From: Candidatus Bathyarchaeota archaeon
GTDB taxonomy: Archaea; Thermoproteota; Bathyarchaeia; Bathyarchaeales; Bathycorpusculaceae
NCBI GenBank assembly: GCA_026014595.1
Contig: JAOZHY010000016.1
Location: 100,542 to 164,541, forward strand
Reading direction: 5' to 3'
Length of the DNA: 64,000 nt
Shown here piece by piece: positions 34,548 through 42,428 of the stretch. Both the position numbers and the translations under genes were made by a program. Numbering within the stretch: position 1 is the first letter of the stretch; each line of letters begins with the position of its first letter. A model generated the notes under the pieces. That model was given only the letters and a program-made list of their open reading frames with translations. It had not been told where the DNA came from and ran no database searches.

Positions 34548-34927
34548 GCAATGAAGAAGACATTTCAAGGGTTAAAATCCGATTCCTGATTGAGGGCGTG
34601 GGCGAAGCAGAAGGGGAACTCGTGAGGTTTCTGGCGCCCCGAACAATCGACACCATAGTCCGAAAACTTCCCTTAGAGGGCCGGGCGGCGCTCTGGAAAG
34701 AAGAGGTGTACTTTGAAATTCCAGTCAAAATGGGCGAGGAAAAAGCAAAGCCCACGGTGGAAACGGGAACAATCGCGTTCTGGCCCATGGGCAGCGCCCT
34801 GTGCATTTTCTACGGGAAGTCGCAGCCTTATAGCCCAGTAAGCATCTTGGGCAAGGTCACGAAGAACTTGGAGCTGTTCAAGCAAGTTAAGAGCGGCGCA
34901 ACCATCAAAATCGAGCTGCAAAGCTAG
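34544..34927 (+). CDS. Cyclophilin-like-fold protein (DUF369/TM1367-like)
   Basis: This 127-residue, beta-rich protein has the features of the TM1367-like cyclophilin-fold family: RFLAPRTIDTIVRKLPLEG, ALWKEEVYFEIPV and TVETGTIAFWPMGSALCIFYG. These proteins share the cyclophilin barrel but lack the classical isomerase active site, and their role is unknown. The GTG start overlaps the stop of the preceding GTPase gene, implying coupled translation. The 3' end overlaps the convergent gene by 4 bp. Confidence 0.8.
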   Translation: MSNEEDISRVKIRFLIEGVGEAEGELVRFLAPRTIDTIVRKLPLEGRAALWKEEVYFEIPVKMGEEKAKPTVETGTIAFWPMGSALCIFYGKSQPYSPVSILGKVTKNLELFKQVKSGATIKIELQS

Positions 34928-35403
34928 TAAGCGAGTGAACTATCTGCCCACATCTGCAAAAGCCGAGCACACTCAGCCTTAACACTTTCGTCTTTGGTTT
35001 TGTTCTTCAACGCTTCCAAAAACTCTAAACGCTTCTCAATGGCACGCTTCTCCGCCATGCCTCCATAGTAGAGCTCTCCGTCCAAGTACTCTTTCATGGA
35101 ATAGGCTTTCTGCACAAAGAGGCTGGCGGCGTCAACGGGGTTTTCGACAGCGAACTTGTTTGCCCATATTGCCACTTCGGTCTCGCGGAGTTGGGTTAAG
35201 CCGTCGATTTCAATTATCTTCTTGATGTATGTGCGTAGGAAATCGTAGTAATCTGCGGTTTTTGTGAGTTCGAGAATTTTGTCTATTTTCTGTTTGAAGT
35301 CAGGGCTTCCTTCCACTGTTAAGTTGTGCTTGTAGCCCTTGCTCACGAGTTCTCGGGCTTTCTTGACTTCTTTTGCGGTGTAAACTCTTTCTGGAAAGCT
35401 CAA
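34924..35403 (-). CDS. Helical hypothetical protein downstream of S25e
   Basis: This 159-residue, helix-rich protein begins MSFPERVYTAKEVKKARELV, has a central ADYYDFLRTYIKKIIEIDGL and an ETEVAIWANKFAV segment, and lacks cysteines. No family is recognised. It starts 48 bp after the S25e stop and is probably in the tes-S25e transcript. The function is unknown; soluble, possibly nucleic-acid or ribosome-associated by context only. Confidence 0.65.
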   Translation of the reverse strand: MSFPERVYTAKEVKKARELVSKGYKHNLTVEGSPDFKQKIDKILELTKTADYYDFLRTYIKKIIEIDGLTQLRETEVAIWANKFAVENPVDAASLFVQKAYSMKEYLDGELYYGGMAEKRAIEKRLEFLEALKNKTKDESVKAECARLLQMWADSSLAY

Positions 35404-35451
35404 ACGTTGCGCTCCTTTTCAAAACGAAACTGGAAAGGTTGGGAAACTGGT

Positions 35452-35787
35452 TTAGTCTGCTGTTGCTGTCGGCTTGTAAATTTTTAGCTCATGGTTTCCT
35501 GAGACCAGTTGCACTGCGCCTTCCTGCTCAAGCTGCTCCAGGAAGTCTTTGGCTGCGCTTATTCGGACGTTGAATCGTGTGGACACGGTGTAGGGTGTCA
35601 GAACGTTCATTTTCTTTATTTCGCTGACTATTTTCGGGTTTTTCGCGTCTGGTGGAATTACGCCTACAGTCCGCTTCTCTTTCGGCGGTGCCTTTTCTTT
35701 CTTCTTTTCTTTCGATTTTTCTTCTTCGTCCTTCTTCTCTTGCATGCGCTCCATCTGTTTCAAGCCGAGCTTCTTTTTTCCACCCAT
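35452..35787 (-). CDS. rps25e: Small-subunit ribosomal protein S25e
   Basis: This 111-residue protein has a lysine-rich N-terminus (charged KKEK tract) followed by the winged-helix S25e core: KIVSEIKKMNVLTPYTVSTRF, ISAAKDFLEQLEQEGAVQLV, and a short C-terminus. S25e is found in eukaryotes and TACK archaea. I chose ATG 35787 (MGGKKKLGL), as in homologues; the frame is open to 35796. It begins 20 bp after the tetraether-synthase-like gene. Confidence 0.93.
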   Translation of the reverse strand: MGGKKKLGLKQMERMQEKKDEEEKSKEKKKEKAPPKEKRTVGVIPPDAKNPKIVSEIKKMNVLTPYTVSTRFNVRISAAKDFLEQLEQEGAVQLVSGNHELKIYKPTATAD

Positions 35788-35807
35788 GAATACCACTTTC
35801 CCATGTT

Positions 35808-37307
35808 CTAGAAAGGCTGACTTATTTCAACCTTATGCTTGGCTTTCCATTCTTTGAGTGGGACACCAAGTTTCTTTTCGACATCTGGTCGATGGATGGA
35901 GTTCATGGTGCAGAACGGTATAATGCGCCCGTCTGGCACTGCATAATGGATTACGCAGCGCTGCACACGTTCCAAGTCAAAGTTGTACGGGTCCATGAAG
36001 TGCATCGACGAAAGCAGAATGGACTTCCGCTGCAGGTCGCCCAGAGACTGATAACTGCCCTCGGTCAGAACACGCAGCACGTATTTTCGCAAGAAACTGA
36101 ATTTGACATGTCTGGCTGCGCCCAGCAATCGCAGTTTAGCGCGGTTCTTGTTTCCTTTCGAGGCAGTTTCGTAGACCTTGTTCATGCTTTTGATGAACTT
36201 GTCCACGTTAGCGAGCCGCGTAATGGGCGTTATCTTGCCGTTTTCCACGAAAAGGTAGGTCGCCATTCCGCAGTGCGGGTGCGCTGTGAACTCCACATAC
36301 CGCTTATCCTGCAAGGCGCCAACCGCTTTGGAAACGGGCACGACTGTGGGGACTGGGTAGAAGTCTGAGACTTTGACTTTGCCGCCTGTCTGTTCTTCGA
36401 CGAGTCGCATGAAGTCGGGGATGGTGATGCGCATCTTGGCGCGTTCTTCCGCTGGAAGCCTGCCACATAACGAGACGGGTTGGACGTTTATGCATCTGAC
36501 CACATCGAAGTTGTTGACTGCGAAGTCGATGATGTCGCCGAGTTGACTGTCGTTCACACCCTTGATTAGCGTTACGACGAGGACGATGCTGTGAATGCCT
36601 GCCTCTCGGAGGTTCTGGATGGCCTTCAGCTTAGTTTCGAGGAGGTCGACGCCGCGGATGAACTTGTAAACGTCAGACGTTAACCCATCGAACTGGAGAT
36701 AAACAGTGCTCACGCCCGCAGCTTTCAGTTGCTTGGCGTACTCCACGTCTTGGCTGATTCGAACCCCATTCGTATTGATCTCCACATGACGGAAGCCTAC
36801 TTCCTTCGCCTTTCGAACCAAGTCGAACAGGTCGTTGCGGATGGTTGGTTCGCCACCAGAGAATTGGAGTGCCGTGGCGGGCACGGGGTCATTTGCTCGC
36901 AGGTTCTTCAACATTCCCGTGATGTCTTCACTGCTGGGCTCGTACACGTAGCCTGCGGCAGCAGCGTTTGCGAAGCAGACAGGGCATTTGAGGTTGCACC
37001 TGTTCGTCACGTCAATAATCGCCAGAGAAGTGTGGGACTTATGTTCGGGGCAAATGCCGCAGTCGTAGGGGCAACCGTTGACTGTTTTTGTGCGCGGATT
37101 GTTTAAACCGTCGCCGTCGTACCTCAGCTTTTCAGCCCTCACGTATTGGTCATAATCCGACCAGTAAAGTTCCTCGAACGCACCGTGCTGTTGGCATTCT
37201 TTCTTGATGTAGACTTTGCCGCCGTCTTCATAGATGGTGGCGTCTAAAACTTTCAAGCATTCGGGGCAGAGGCTTTTGGTGCTCTTGATGGTGTTCATGG
37301 TTCTCAC
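35808..37307 (-). CDS. tes: Radical SAM protein, tetraether synthase (Tes)-like
   Basis: This 499-residue protein starts with a CPECL motif (residue 14) and HG-containing beta segment, then has CPYDCGICPEH (79-89), the radical SAM triad C104-x3-C-x2-C111 in NRCNLKCPVC, FSGGEPT, HVEINTNG and a C-terminal Cys pair (CVIHYAV...FCTM). This N-terminal rubredoxin-like plus multi-cluster layout is that of the MJ0619-type radical SAM enzymes shown to join archaeol chains into tetraether lipids. Naming is from family resemblance, not a search. The start is GTG 37307 or ATG 37298. S25e follows directly. Confidence 0.8.
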   Translation of the reverse strand: MRTMNTIKSTKSLCPECLKVLDATIYEDGGKVYIKKECQQHGAFEELYWSDYDQYVRAEKLRYDGDGLNNPRTKTVNGCPYDCGICPEHKSHTSLAIIDVTNRCNLKCPVCFANAAAAGYVYEPSSEDITGMLKNLRANDPVPATALQFSGGEPTIRNDLFDLVRKAKEVGFRHVEINTNGVRISQDVEYAKQLKAAGVSTVYLQFDGLTSDVYKFIRGVDLLETKLKAIQNLREAGIHSIVLVVTLIKGVNDSQLGDIIDFAVNNFDVVRCINVQPVSLCGRLPAEERAKMRITIPDFMRLVEEQTGGKVKVSDFYPVPTVVPVSKAVGALQDKRYVEFTAHPHCGMATYLFVENGKITPITRLANVDKFIKSMNKVYETASKGNKNRAKLRLLGAARHVKFSFLRKYVLRVLTEGSYQSLGDLQRKSILLSSMHFMDPYNFDLERVQRCVIHYAVPDGRIIPFCTMNSIHRPDVEKKLGVPLKEWKAKHKVEISQPF

Positions 37308-37401
37308 TCAATTTCTGAGGCTATCTTGTCGAAGCGCTTAAGAGCCGATTTGACCATAATAAGGTTTCCAAACCTTTACTACGGTGATTTGGGGGAATCT
37401 C

Positions 37402-38151
37402 ATGGCAGTCAGCGAGAACACCCGAGAAATTCTACGGGAAATGGGCTTGAACGCCTACGAAACCGACGCCTACATCACTCTGCTAGAAGGCGGACAAATG
37501 ACGGCGATGGAGATAAGCAGAGAAGCCCATGTACCCTACTCGAAGATATACGAGGTTCTGAACTCGCTTAAGGAGAAAGGCTGGATTAAAAGCTCAGAGA
37601 GCCGCCCGTCAAAGTATTACCCAGTGCCCCCGCTTGAAGCCGTCACCGCTACACGGTTGAAGCTGGAGGACAAATACCAGAGCTGGGAGAACACGGTGGC
37701 TGAGGAGCTACAGCCCCTGTACGAAAAGCGGGAACTCGTGGAGCGCCCCGACATGCTCATACTACGCGGACAGCAAGCCGTCTTGACCAAGCTGGAAGAA
37801 GTCCTCAAGAAAGCCACCAAGGAAATCATGATTGCAGCACCAGAGTTTGCAAGAACCATAATCGCGTCAGCAGACCCTATGCTGACGGGGTTGAAGAAAA
37901 CGGTGACCGTCAAGCTGATGACAGCGGGGAAACTCGAGGACTGGCTATTCCTGAAAAAATCCGCTGGCGTCAACGAATTGCGCGTCAGAGACCACATGTT
38001 CGGCGGCGGCATAATCGCTGACGGCAAAGAAGCCATGCTCTTCCTAGGCGAGGACAAGCCCAGCCTCGTAATCTGGAGCAACCACGTGGGCTTGGTTGGT
38101 TTCGCACGTGAGTATTTTCAGTTTCTGTGGGACTCTTCAGCAACCACTTAG
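37402..38151 (+). CDS. TrmB-family transcriptional regulator
   Basis: This 249-residue protein has an N-terminal winged helix (GLNAYETDAYITLLEGGQMTA, YSKIYEVLNSLKEKGWI) that matches the TrmB family, followed by a coiled segment (KLEDKYQSWENTVAEEL) and a C-terminal phospholipase-D-like ligand domain. TrmB proteins control sugar and other metabolic genes in archaea. ATG 37402 is preferred over TTG 37384 because GGGGGAATCTC precedes it. It is divergent from the tes operon and may regulate it; that is inference. Confidence 0.88.
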   Translation: MAVSENTREILREMGLNAYETDAYITLLEGGQMTAMEISREAHVPYSKIYEVLNSLKEKGWIKSSESRPSKYYPVPPLEAVTATRLKLEDKYQSWENTVAEELQPLYEKRELVERPDMLILRGQQAVLTKLEEVLKKATKEIMIAAPEFARTIIASADPMLTGLKKTVTVKLMTAGKLEDWLFLKKSAGVNELRVRDHMFGGGIIADGKEAMLFLGEDKPSLVIWSNHVGLVGFAREYFQFLWDSSATT

Positions 38152-38525
38152 GTGATGGCTAAAGTCTGCTTTTCCGCGCCTCAGAACAGCAACAGCCACC
38201 ACGACTACAAGAATTATAGCTAAAACAGAAGAAGCGAACGGAAGCAGATCGCCATTGACCAGAGACCTAACACAAAACAAGCGAAGAGCAGCGTAGCACC
38301 ATTGAGTTGTGCTTCTTGGATTTCAGATCCGTATAATCCAACATTTCGTTCGTTACTATTTTGAGCTTATTGGTGGTTTGTTGCGGATACCTATAGAGGG
38401 GAGGGGTCTGTTCTCAGAAGCTAGTTATGGTATATTTAAGGGGCTTTAGGTCCTTACGTGTCAACTTGATTGTAACCTTTTTAACTCTAAAAATGCAATC
38501 ACTTATTAAGCCTGCGTGAGACAAC
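38152..38525. other. Intergenic region with degenerate repeat copy, gene remnant and TATA box
   Basis: A minus-strand frame, 38137-38280, ends in a TM helix (SSVLAIILVVVVAVAVLRRGK) like the C-terminal anchor of an archaeal surface protein, with no ATG and no upstream extracellular domain, so it is probably the remnant of a decayed secreted-protein gene. Positions 38368-38401 resemble the 129-bp repeat. GTATATTTAAGG at 38429-38440 is a good TATA candidate about 90 bp upstream of the metallopeptidase gene. Confidence 0.4.
38368..38401 (+). repeat. Degenerate partial copy of the 129-bp repeat
   Basis: This 34-bp stretch ends in CTATAGAGGGG and matches 28 of 34 bases of the corresponding part of copy 1 (12766-12799), in the same orientation. 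The rest of the 129 bp is not recognisable. This suggests an older, decayed member of the family. Confidence 0.5.
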
Positions 38526-38930
38526 ATGCCCATAAAATATTACGACGCGCCTGAAATCAAACAGCAAATAGACCAAATAGCCGCTGACTTGGAGCTTTAC
38601 CATGTTGTGCCCCAATTCGTTTTCTGCGTACGAAGCCGAGGTTCCAAAGCCAGACGTACAATCGCCCGCATTCACGGTTTAGGCAAAATTTGGCAAGGCG
38701 TACTTAACCTCCCGCCGTCTTACACGATTGAAGTCATCTCGGAAATCTATGACAAAATGTCCAAAGAAGAAAAAGAGAAAACCCTAATCCACGAGCTTCT
38801 GCACATTCCAGGCGGCTTCTCAGGCGGTTTCCGCCCACATAAAGGCTACGTTGAACGCAAAATCGTGGAGCAGCTTTACAGAAAACTGCAGCAGACAAGA
38901 GCCTCCAAAAGAACTCTCCTCGATTTATAA
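38526..38930 (+). CDS. Small putative metallopeptidase (phage-metallopeptidase-like)
   Basis: This 134-residue protein has a zinc motif HELLHIP preceded by KTLIHE, and a distal histidine in GFRPHKGYV. The family is related to the small SprT/phage metallopeptidase-like proteins seen in archaea and phages. The SRGSKARRTIARIHGL segment may bind nucleic acid. The ATG start at 38526 follows a leader with TATTAAGCC. The role is unknown; DNA-protein crosslink or DNA-associated processing is speculative, although a topoisomerase gene follows 170 bp downstream. Confidence 0.75.
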   Translation: MPIKYYDAPEIKQQIDQIAADLELYHVVPQFVFCVRSRGSKARRTIARIHGLGKIWQGVLNLPPSYTIEVISEIYDKMSKEEKEKTLIHELLHIPGGFSGGFRPHKGYVERKIVEQLYRKLQQTRASKRTLLDL

Positions 38931-39103
38931 GTTTATGAGCCGAGTTTATGGTGAACGTTTTTAAGGCGGGAAAAGGACAGAGAACAGAAAGTTCCGCTTA
39001 TAAACACAAAAACCAAAAAGCAGTGAAAAAGAAGGAGCGCAGTTAAGAGGTTTCAAACAGTGGAAGCAAGACATGAACCAAGCCGCTCAGGGAAGGTTGC
39101 TGA

Positions 39104-40753
39104 ATGAAGCATGAAATGAAAAGTTTGAGACATAACGGCGTCTATGTCCCAACATACGATTACAAGGGCTTCGGCATCAAAATCAGGGGAACCGCGATAA
39201 AGCTGTCTCCGAAAAGCGAGCAGATGGCGACAGCGTGGATAAGGAAACGACAGTCTGCAGCATCGCCGCCGGACAAGGTTTTCATGAAGAACTTCATGCA
39301 AGAATTTTTGGAGCAGCTGAAGTTGGAAAACCCAACCCTGCAGTTCCTCGGCTCCTTCGCCGTGGAATACCTCAAGAAAATAGAAAACTATACCGCAAAC
39401 GACATAGCTAACCCCAACGCTGCAATCCACGCAGAGATTGATTTTTCAGAAATCGCCAACTTTGTGGAGCAAGAAAAACAGAAGAAGCAGAACATGACTT
39501 CCGAAGAAAAGAAGCGGCTAGCCGCGGAACGCAAAGCCAAACGTGAAGAACTCAAAGCCAAGTACGCTGTTGCTGAAGTGGACGGGCAAAAACTGGAAAT
39601 CGCCAACTGGACAGCAGAACCATCCTGCCTCTTCGCTGGTCGCGGCGACCATCCAAGAAGGGGGAAATGGAAGGAAGGACCACGAGAAGAAGACATCATT
39701 CTCAACCTATCGCCTGACAGCCCACGACCGCCAGGAAACTGGAAGGAAATCGTTTGGGAACCCGACAAGATGTACGTGGCAAAATGGGAAGACAAGCTCA
39801 CTGGAAAAATCAAGTATGTCTGGTTCAGCGACACCGCGTTCCTCAAGCAAAACCGTGAAAAAGAGAAGTTCCAAAAAGCCGAAAAACTCGGTAAACAAAT
39901 CGCCGCCATCGAAAACCACATCATCAAAAACCTCGATGCAAAAGATGAAGGCAGGAGGAAAGTTGCCACGGTCTGCTGGCTCATCCTGAACCCGAACATG
40001 AGGGTTGGCGACGAAAAAGACCCGGGTGAAGCCGACACGGTCGGCGCAATCACGCTGAGATCGGAGCACATCAAAATAGAAGGTGACACCTTGCATTTCG
40101 ACTTTCTTGGCAAGGACTCTGTCAGATGGGAAAAGAGTGTTAAGGCGCCAGCATCAGTCATCAGGAACATCAAGGAATACATGAATGACACAAAGAAGGA
40201 ATACCTGTTCGAAGGCATCGACTCTAAGAAGGTTTCGCGCTTCCTCTCTGAAAAAATGCCTGGACTAACCGCCAAAGTGTTCCGCACCTGGAGATGCACA
40301 AAAACCGTGAAAGAAGAACTCGCCAAAAACACCGTGACAAAAGAGGACCCAGTTTATGTTAAGACGTACACGGCGAAAATGGCGAACCTGAAAGTGGCTG
40401 AGGTGGCGAATCACAAACGAAAAATTCCGCCCAATTTTGACGAGCGCTTAGCCAAGAAGGAAGCTAAACTCAAGGAAATGGAAGCCCAACTGGAGCAGAA
40501 GAAGGCGGAAGGCAAGAAAACCGACGCACTGATCAAAAGAATCGAGAAGGCGCGGCTTGACCTCGAATTGGCGAAACTCACCAGGGAATACAATCTGGGC
40601 ACGTCGCTTAAGTCGTATATTGACCCGATGGCTTACGTGAAATGGGCGAAGAAAGTCGATTTTGACCTAGCAAAGCTCTATCCGAAAACGTTGCGGAAGA
40701 AATTCAGCTGGGCCTTAGGCACAGAGGACGAGACTGAGTGCGCAACCGCATGA
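39104..40753 (+). CDS. DNA topoisomerase IB (eukaryote-type)
   Basis: This 549-residue protein contains the complete catalytic set aligned with eukaryotic Top1: R300 (NMRVGDEKDPGEADTVG), K337 (FLGKDSVRW), R394 (VFRTWRCT), H437 (VANHKR) and the nucleophilic Tyr505 in LKSYIDP. The Top1 N-terminal core is recognisable (WKEGPREEDIILNLSPDSP, VWFSDTAFLKQNREKEKF), and a coiled linker lies at 445-490. It relaxes supercoils via a 3'-phosphotyrosine. In archaea, TopIB is confined to Thaumarchaeota/Bathyarchaeia-type lineages. The start is ATG 39104. It overlaps the DUF167 gene. Confidence 0.95.
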   Translation: MKHEMKSLRHNGVYVPTYDYKGFGIKIRGTAIKLSPKSEQMATAWIRKRQSAASPPDKVFMKNFMQEFLEQLKLENPTLQFLGSFAVEYLKKIENYTANDIANPNAAIHAEIDFSEIANFVEQEKQKKQNMTSEEKKRLAAERKAKREELKAKYAVAEVDGQKLEIANWTAEPSCLFAGRGDHPRRGKWKEGPREEDIILNLSPDSPRPPGNWKEIVWEPDKMYVAKWEDKLTGKIKYVWFSDTAFLKQNREKEKFQKAEKLGKQIAAIENHIIKNLDAKDEGRRKVATVCWLILNPNMRVGDEKDPGEADTVGAITLRSEHIKIEGDTLHFDFLGKDSVRWEKSVKAPASVIRNIKEYMNDTKKEYLFEGIDSKKVSRFLSEKMPGLTAKVFRTWRCTKTVKEELAKNTVTKEDPVYVKTYTAKMANLKVAEVANHKRKIPPNFDERLAKKEAKLKEMEAQLEQKKAEGKKTDALIKRIEKARLDLELAKLTREYNLGTSLKSYIDPMAYVKWAKKVDFDLAKLYPKTLRKKFSWALGTEDETECATA

Positions 40754-41037
40754 AAATCACCGAAACCAAAGACGGCGCAGTCATCGAGGTTTTCGTAAAA
40801 CCTAAATCAGACAAGTTCGAAGTGCGCCTCGAAGGAGACGAGGTGGTTGTTCGATGCACCGAAGAACCCGTCAAGGGCAAAGTCAACAAGGAACTGTTGA
40901 AAACCCTCTCAAAACTCTTCCACACAGATGTCGAACTGATTTCAGGTGCCACCTCAAGGCAAAAGCTATTGTTAATAACTGGCGTTAAGAAAACCGAAAT
41001 AGAACAACTTCTACAACTGAGTTATGGTAGTGGATAA
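40750..41037 (+). CDS. UPF0235/DUF167 (YggU) family protein
   Basis: This 95-residue alpha/beta protein has the DUF167 pattern: VIEVFVKPKSDKFEVRLEGD, VRCTEEPVKGKVNKELLKTL, then a SGATSRQKLLLITGV end. The role of the family is not established. The frame is open from GTG 40738, but homology begins at the ATG at 40750, which overlaps the stop of topoisomerase IB by 4 bp, indicating translational coupling. Confidence 0.88.
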   Translation: MKITETKDGAVIEVFVKPKSDKFEVRLEGDEVVVRCTEEPVKGKVNKELLKTLSKLFHTDVELISGATSRQKLLLITGVKKTEIEQLLQLSYGSG

Positions 41038-41062
41038 AAATCAATTTTTCTTACAGTTTCGG

Positions 41063-42331
41063 CTAGCCCTGCATTTTAAACCGGAGTATCGCGGCGATTC
41101 CGCCAAACGCGTTCTTCAGCATCTGCCCTTCCTCAGTTTCAGTGGAAATAATCTCCACGTCCGTGTTCGTGTACTCCGCCTGCTCCGCCAAATAATCAAT
41201 CAAATCCACCTTCTCCGCCACCGACAACGATGGCGCACCGCACTTCGGACACTGTTTCCCAACCAAGCCCTGCTCAAAACTCGCCAAGTTCTGCGCCTTA
41301 ACCGTCTCCTGCTCCTGATAGCCACATGCACTACACTTCACCGTGACACGCCACGAATCCACGTTCTCCGAAATCAACAGCGTCCGCACCGCACCAGCCT
41401 CCAATGCCCTCCGCACCTCAGCTTCACCGTAAGTTATCATGCCAGTGTCGTGACCGACTTCGTAGAGGAACTGCTGCATCAACTGCTTCTCCTCAATGTA
41501 TCGGACTTTACGCATGATTTCTGGCGCTTTCTCCACCACTTCTTTCACGCCTTGCTCCTCCACGTACGCTGTGTCAATCGTGTCGATTATCTTGTTCTTC
41601 AGCTGGTAGTTGAGGTAGTCGCCCTTCTCAAAATCGTACTTTGTCGGTCCAGGACCCGCCAGAATAATCCCCTTCAACGTTTCAATCGGCAGAAACACAT
41701 CGTTGGCGTGCTGCCCCACTCTAGTGAAGTACTCGTTAAGCTGCATGTCCCTTAGACGTTCGTACCTTCTGGCTGACTGCCCACCAGCACGAGTTTTCCC
41801 AGCCACGCCAGAAGTCATCTGTCTAACAATGTCCAGTTTCTTACCCTGAAGCGTGGCAATCGTAGCGCCAGACGCATCGATGAGGAGTATGCCATACGTT
41901 TCCTTTTCCCTAAGCATCTCCTGCAGATGCTCGGTGTGAAAACGCGAATCACAGCGGTACAAGTAGATCCTGATGGGTTCAGGCGGCACAATAACATATG
42001 TCTCAATCCGCTCACTGCCTGGTCCACCGCCTTCCTGCGGAATGGCGCCGCAAAAAATCACTATGCCGTTCTCTCCAGGATCCTTGAAGAGCTTGAGCCG
42101 TTGCTGAACTTTAACTATGGCTTCCTGCACGTTCTTGCGGGTGGTTGTGGACTTGATGTTGCTTGCAGTGCCGTACTCGTCGCGGAGCATGTTTATGGCG
42201 TCGCTTATCTGTTTTCCTGGCGGAACGTACAAGCTGATAAGCTCGGTTGCGCGCCCCTCTTTGCTGGCTAACGCTTGAAGGGTCTTCCGCAGTCTGAACA
42301 GTTCAAGGGACGATTTTTTCGCTGTGCTCAA
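41063..42331 (-). CDS. prf1: Peptide chain release factor aRF1
   Basis: This 422-residue protein has the TASNIKS motif (55-61) for stop-codon reading, a YRCDSRF box (125-131), the catalytic GGQ (183-185) in AGGQSARRYERLR and a C-terminal minidomain with two CxxC motifs (KCSACG...CPKCG). It recognises all three stop codons and triggers peptidyl-tRNA hydrolysis in archaea. It starts at ATG 42331. It is convergent with the TopIB/DUF167 pair, 25 bp apart. Confidence 0.97.
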   Translation of the reverse strand: MSTAKKSSLELFRLRKTLQALASKEGRATELISLYVPPGKQISDAINMLRDEYGTASNIKSTTTRKNVQEAIVKVQQRLKLFKDPGENGIVIFCGAIPQEGGGPGSERIETYVIVPPEPIRIYLYRCDSRFHTEHLQEMLREKETYGILLIDASGATIATLQGKKLDIVRQMTSGVAGKTRAGGQSARRYERLRDMQLNEYFTRVGQHANDVFLPIETLKGIILAGPGPTKYDFEKGDYLNYQLKNKIIDTIDTAYVEEQGVKEVVEKAPEIMRKVRYIEEKQLMQQFLYEVGHDTGMITYGEAEVRRALEAGAVRTLLISENVDSWRVTVKCSACGYQEQETVKAQNLASFEQGLVGKQCPKCGAPSLSVAEKVDLIDYLAEQAEYTNTDVEIISTETEEGQMLKNAFGGIAAILRFKMQG

Positions 42332-42428
42332 CGGTTTTCACTATGATTTGTTTTAGCTAAGTTACGTTGTAGCGGTTTAGATAAAAGTTGCTACGTGAAA
42401 AAAGGCGTTTAGAGGGCGATTAAGGCGG

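Noticed and set aside
39388..40332. Minus-strand frame of 314 codons inside topoisomerase IB
   Set aside because: It is the complement of the lysine-rich Top1 core, which yields Phe/Ser-rich antisense; no homologous features.
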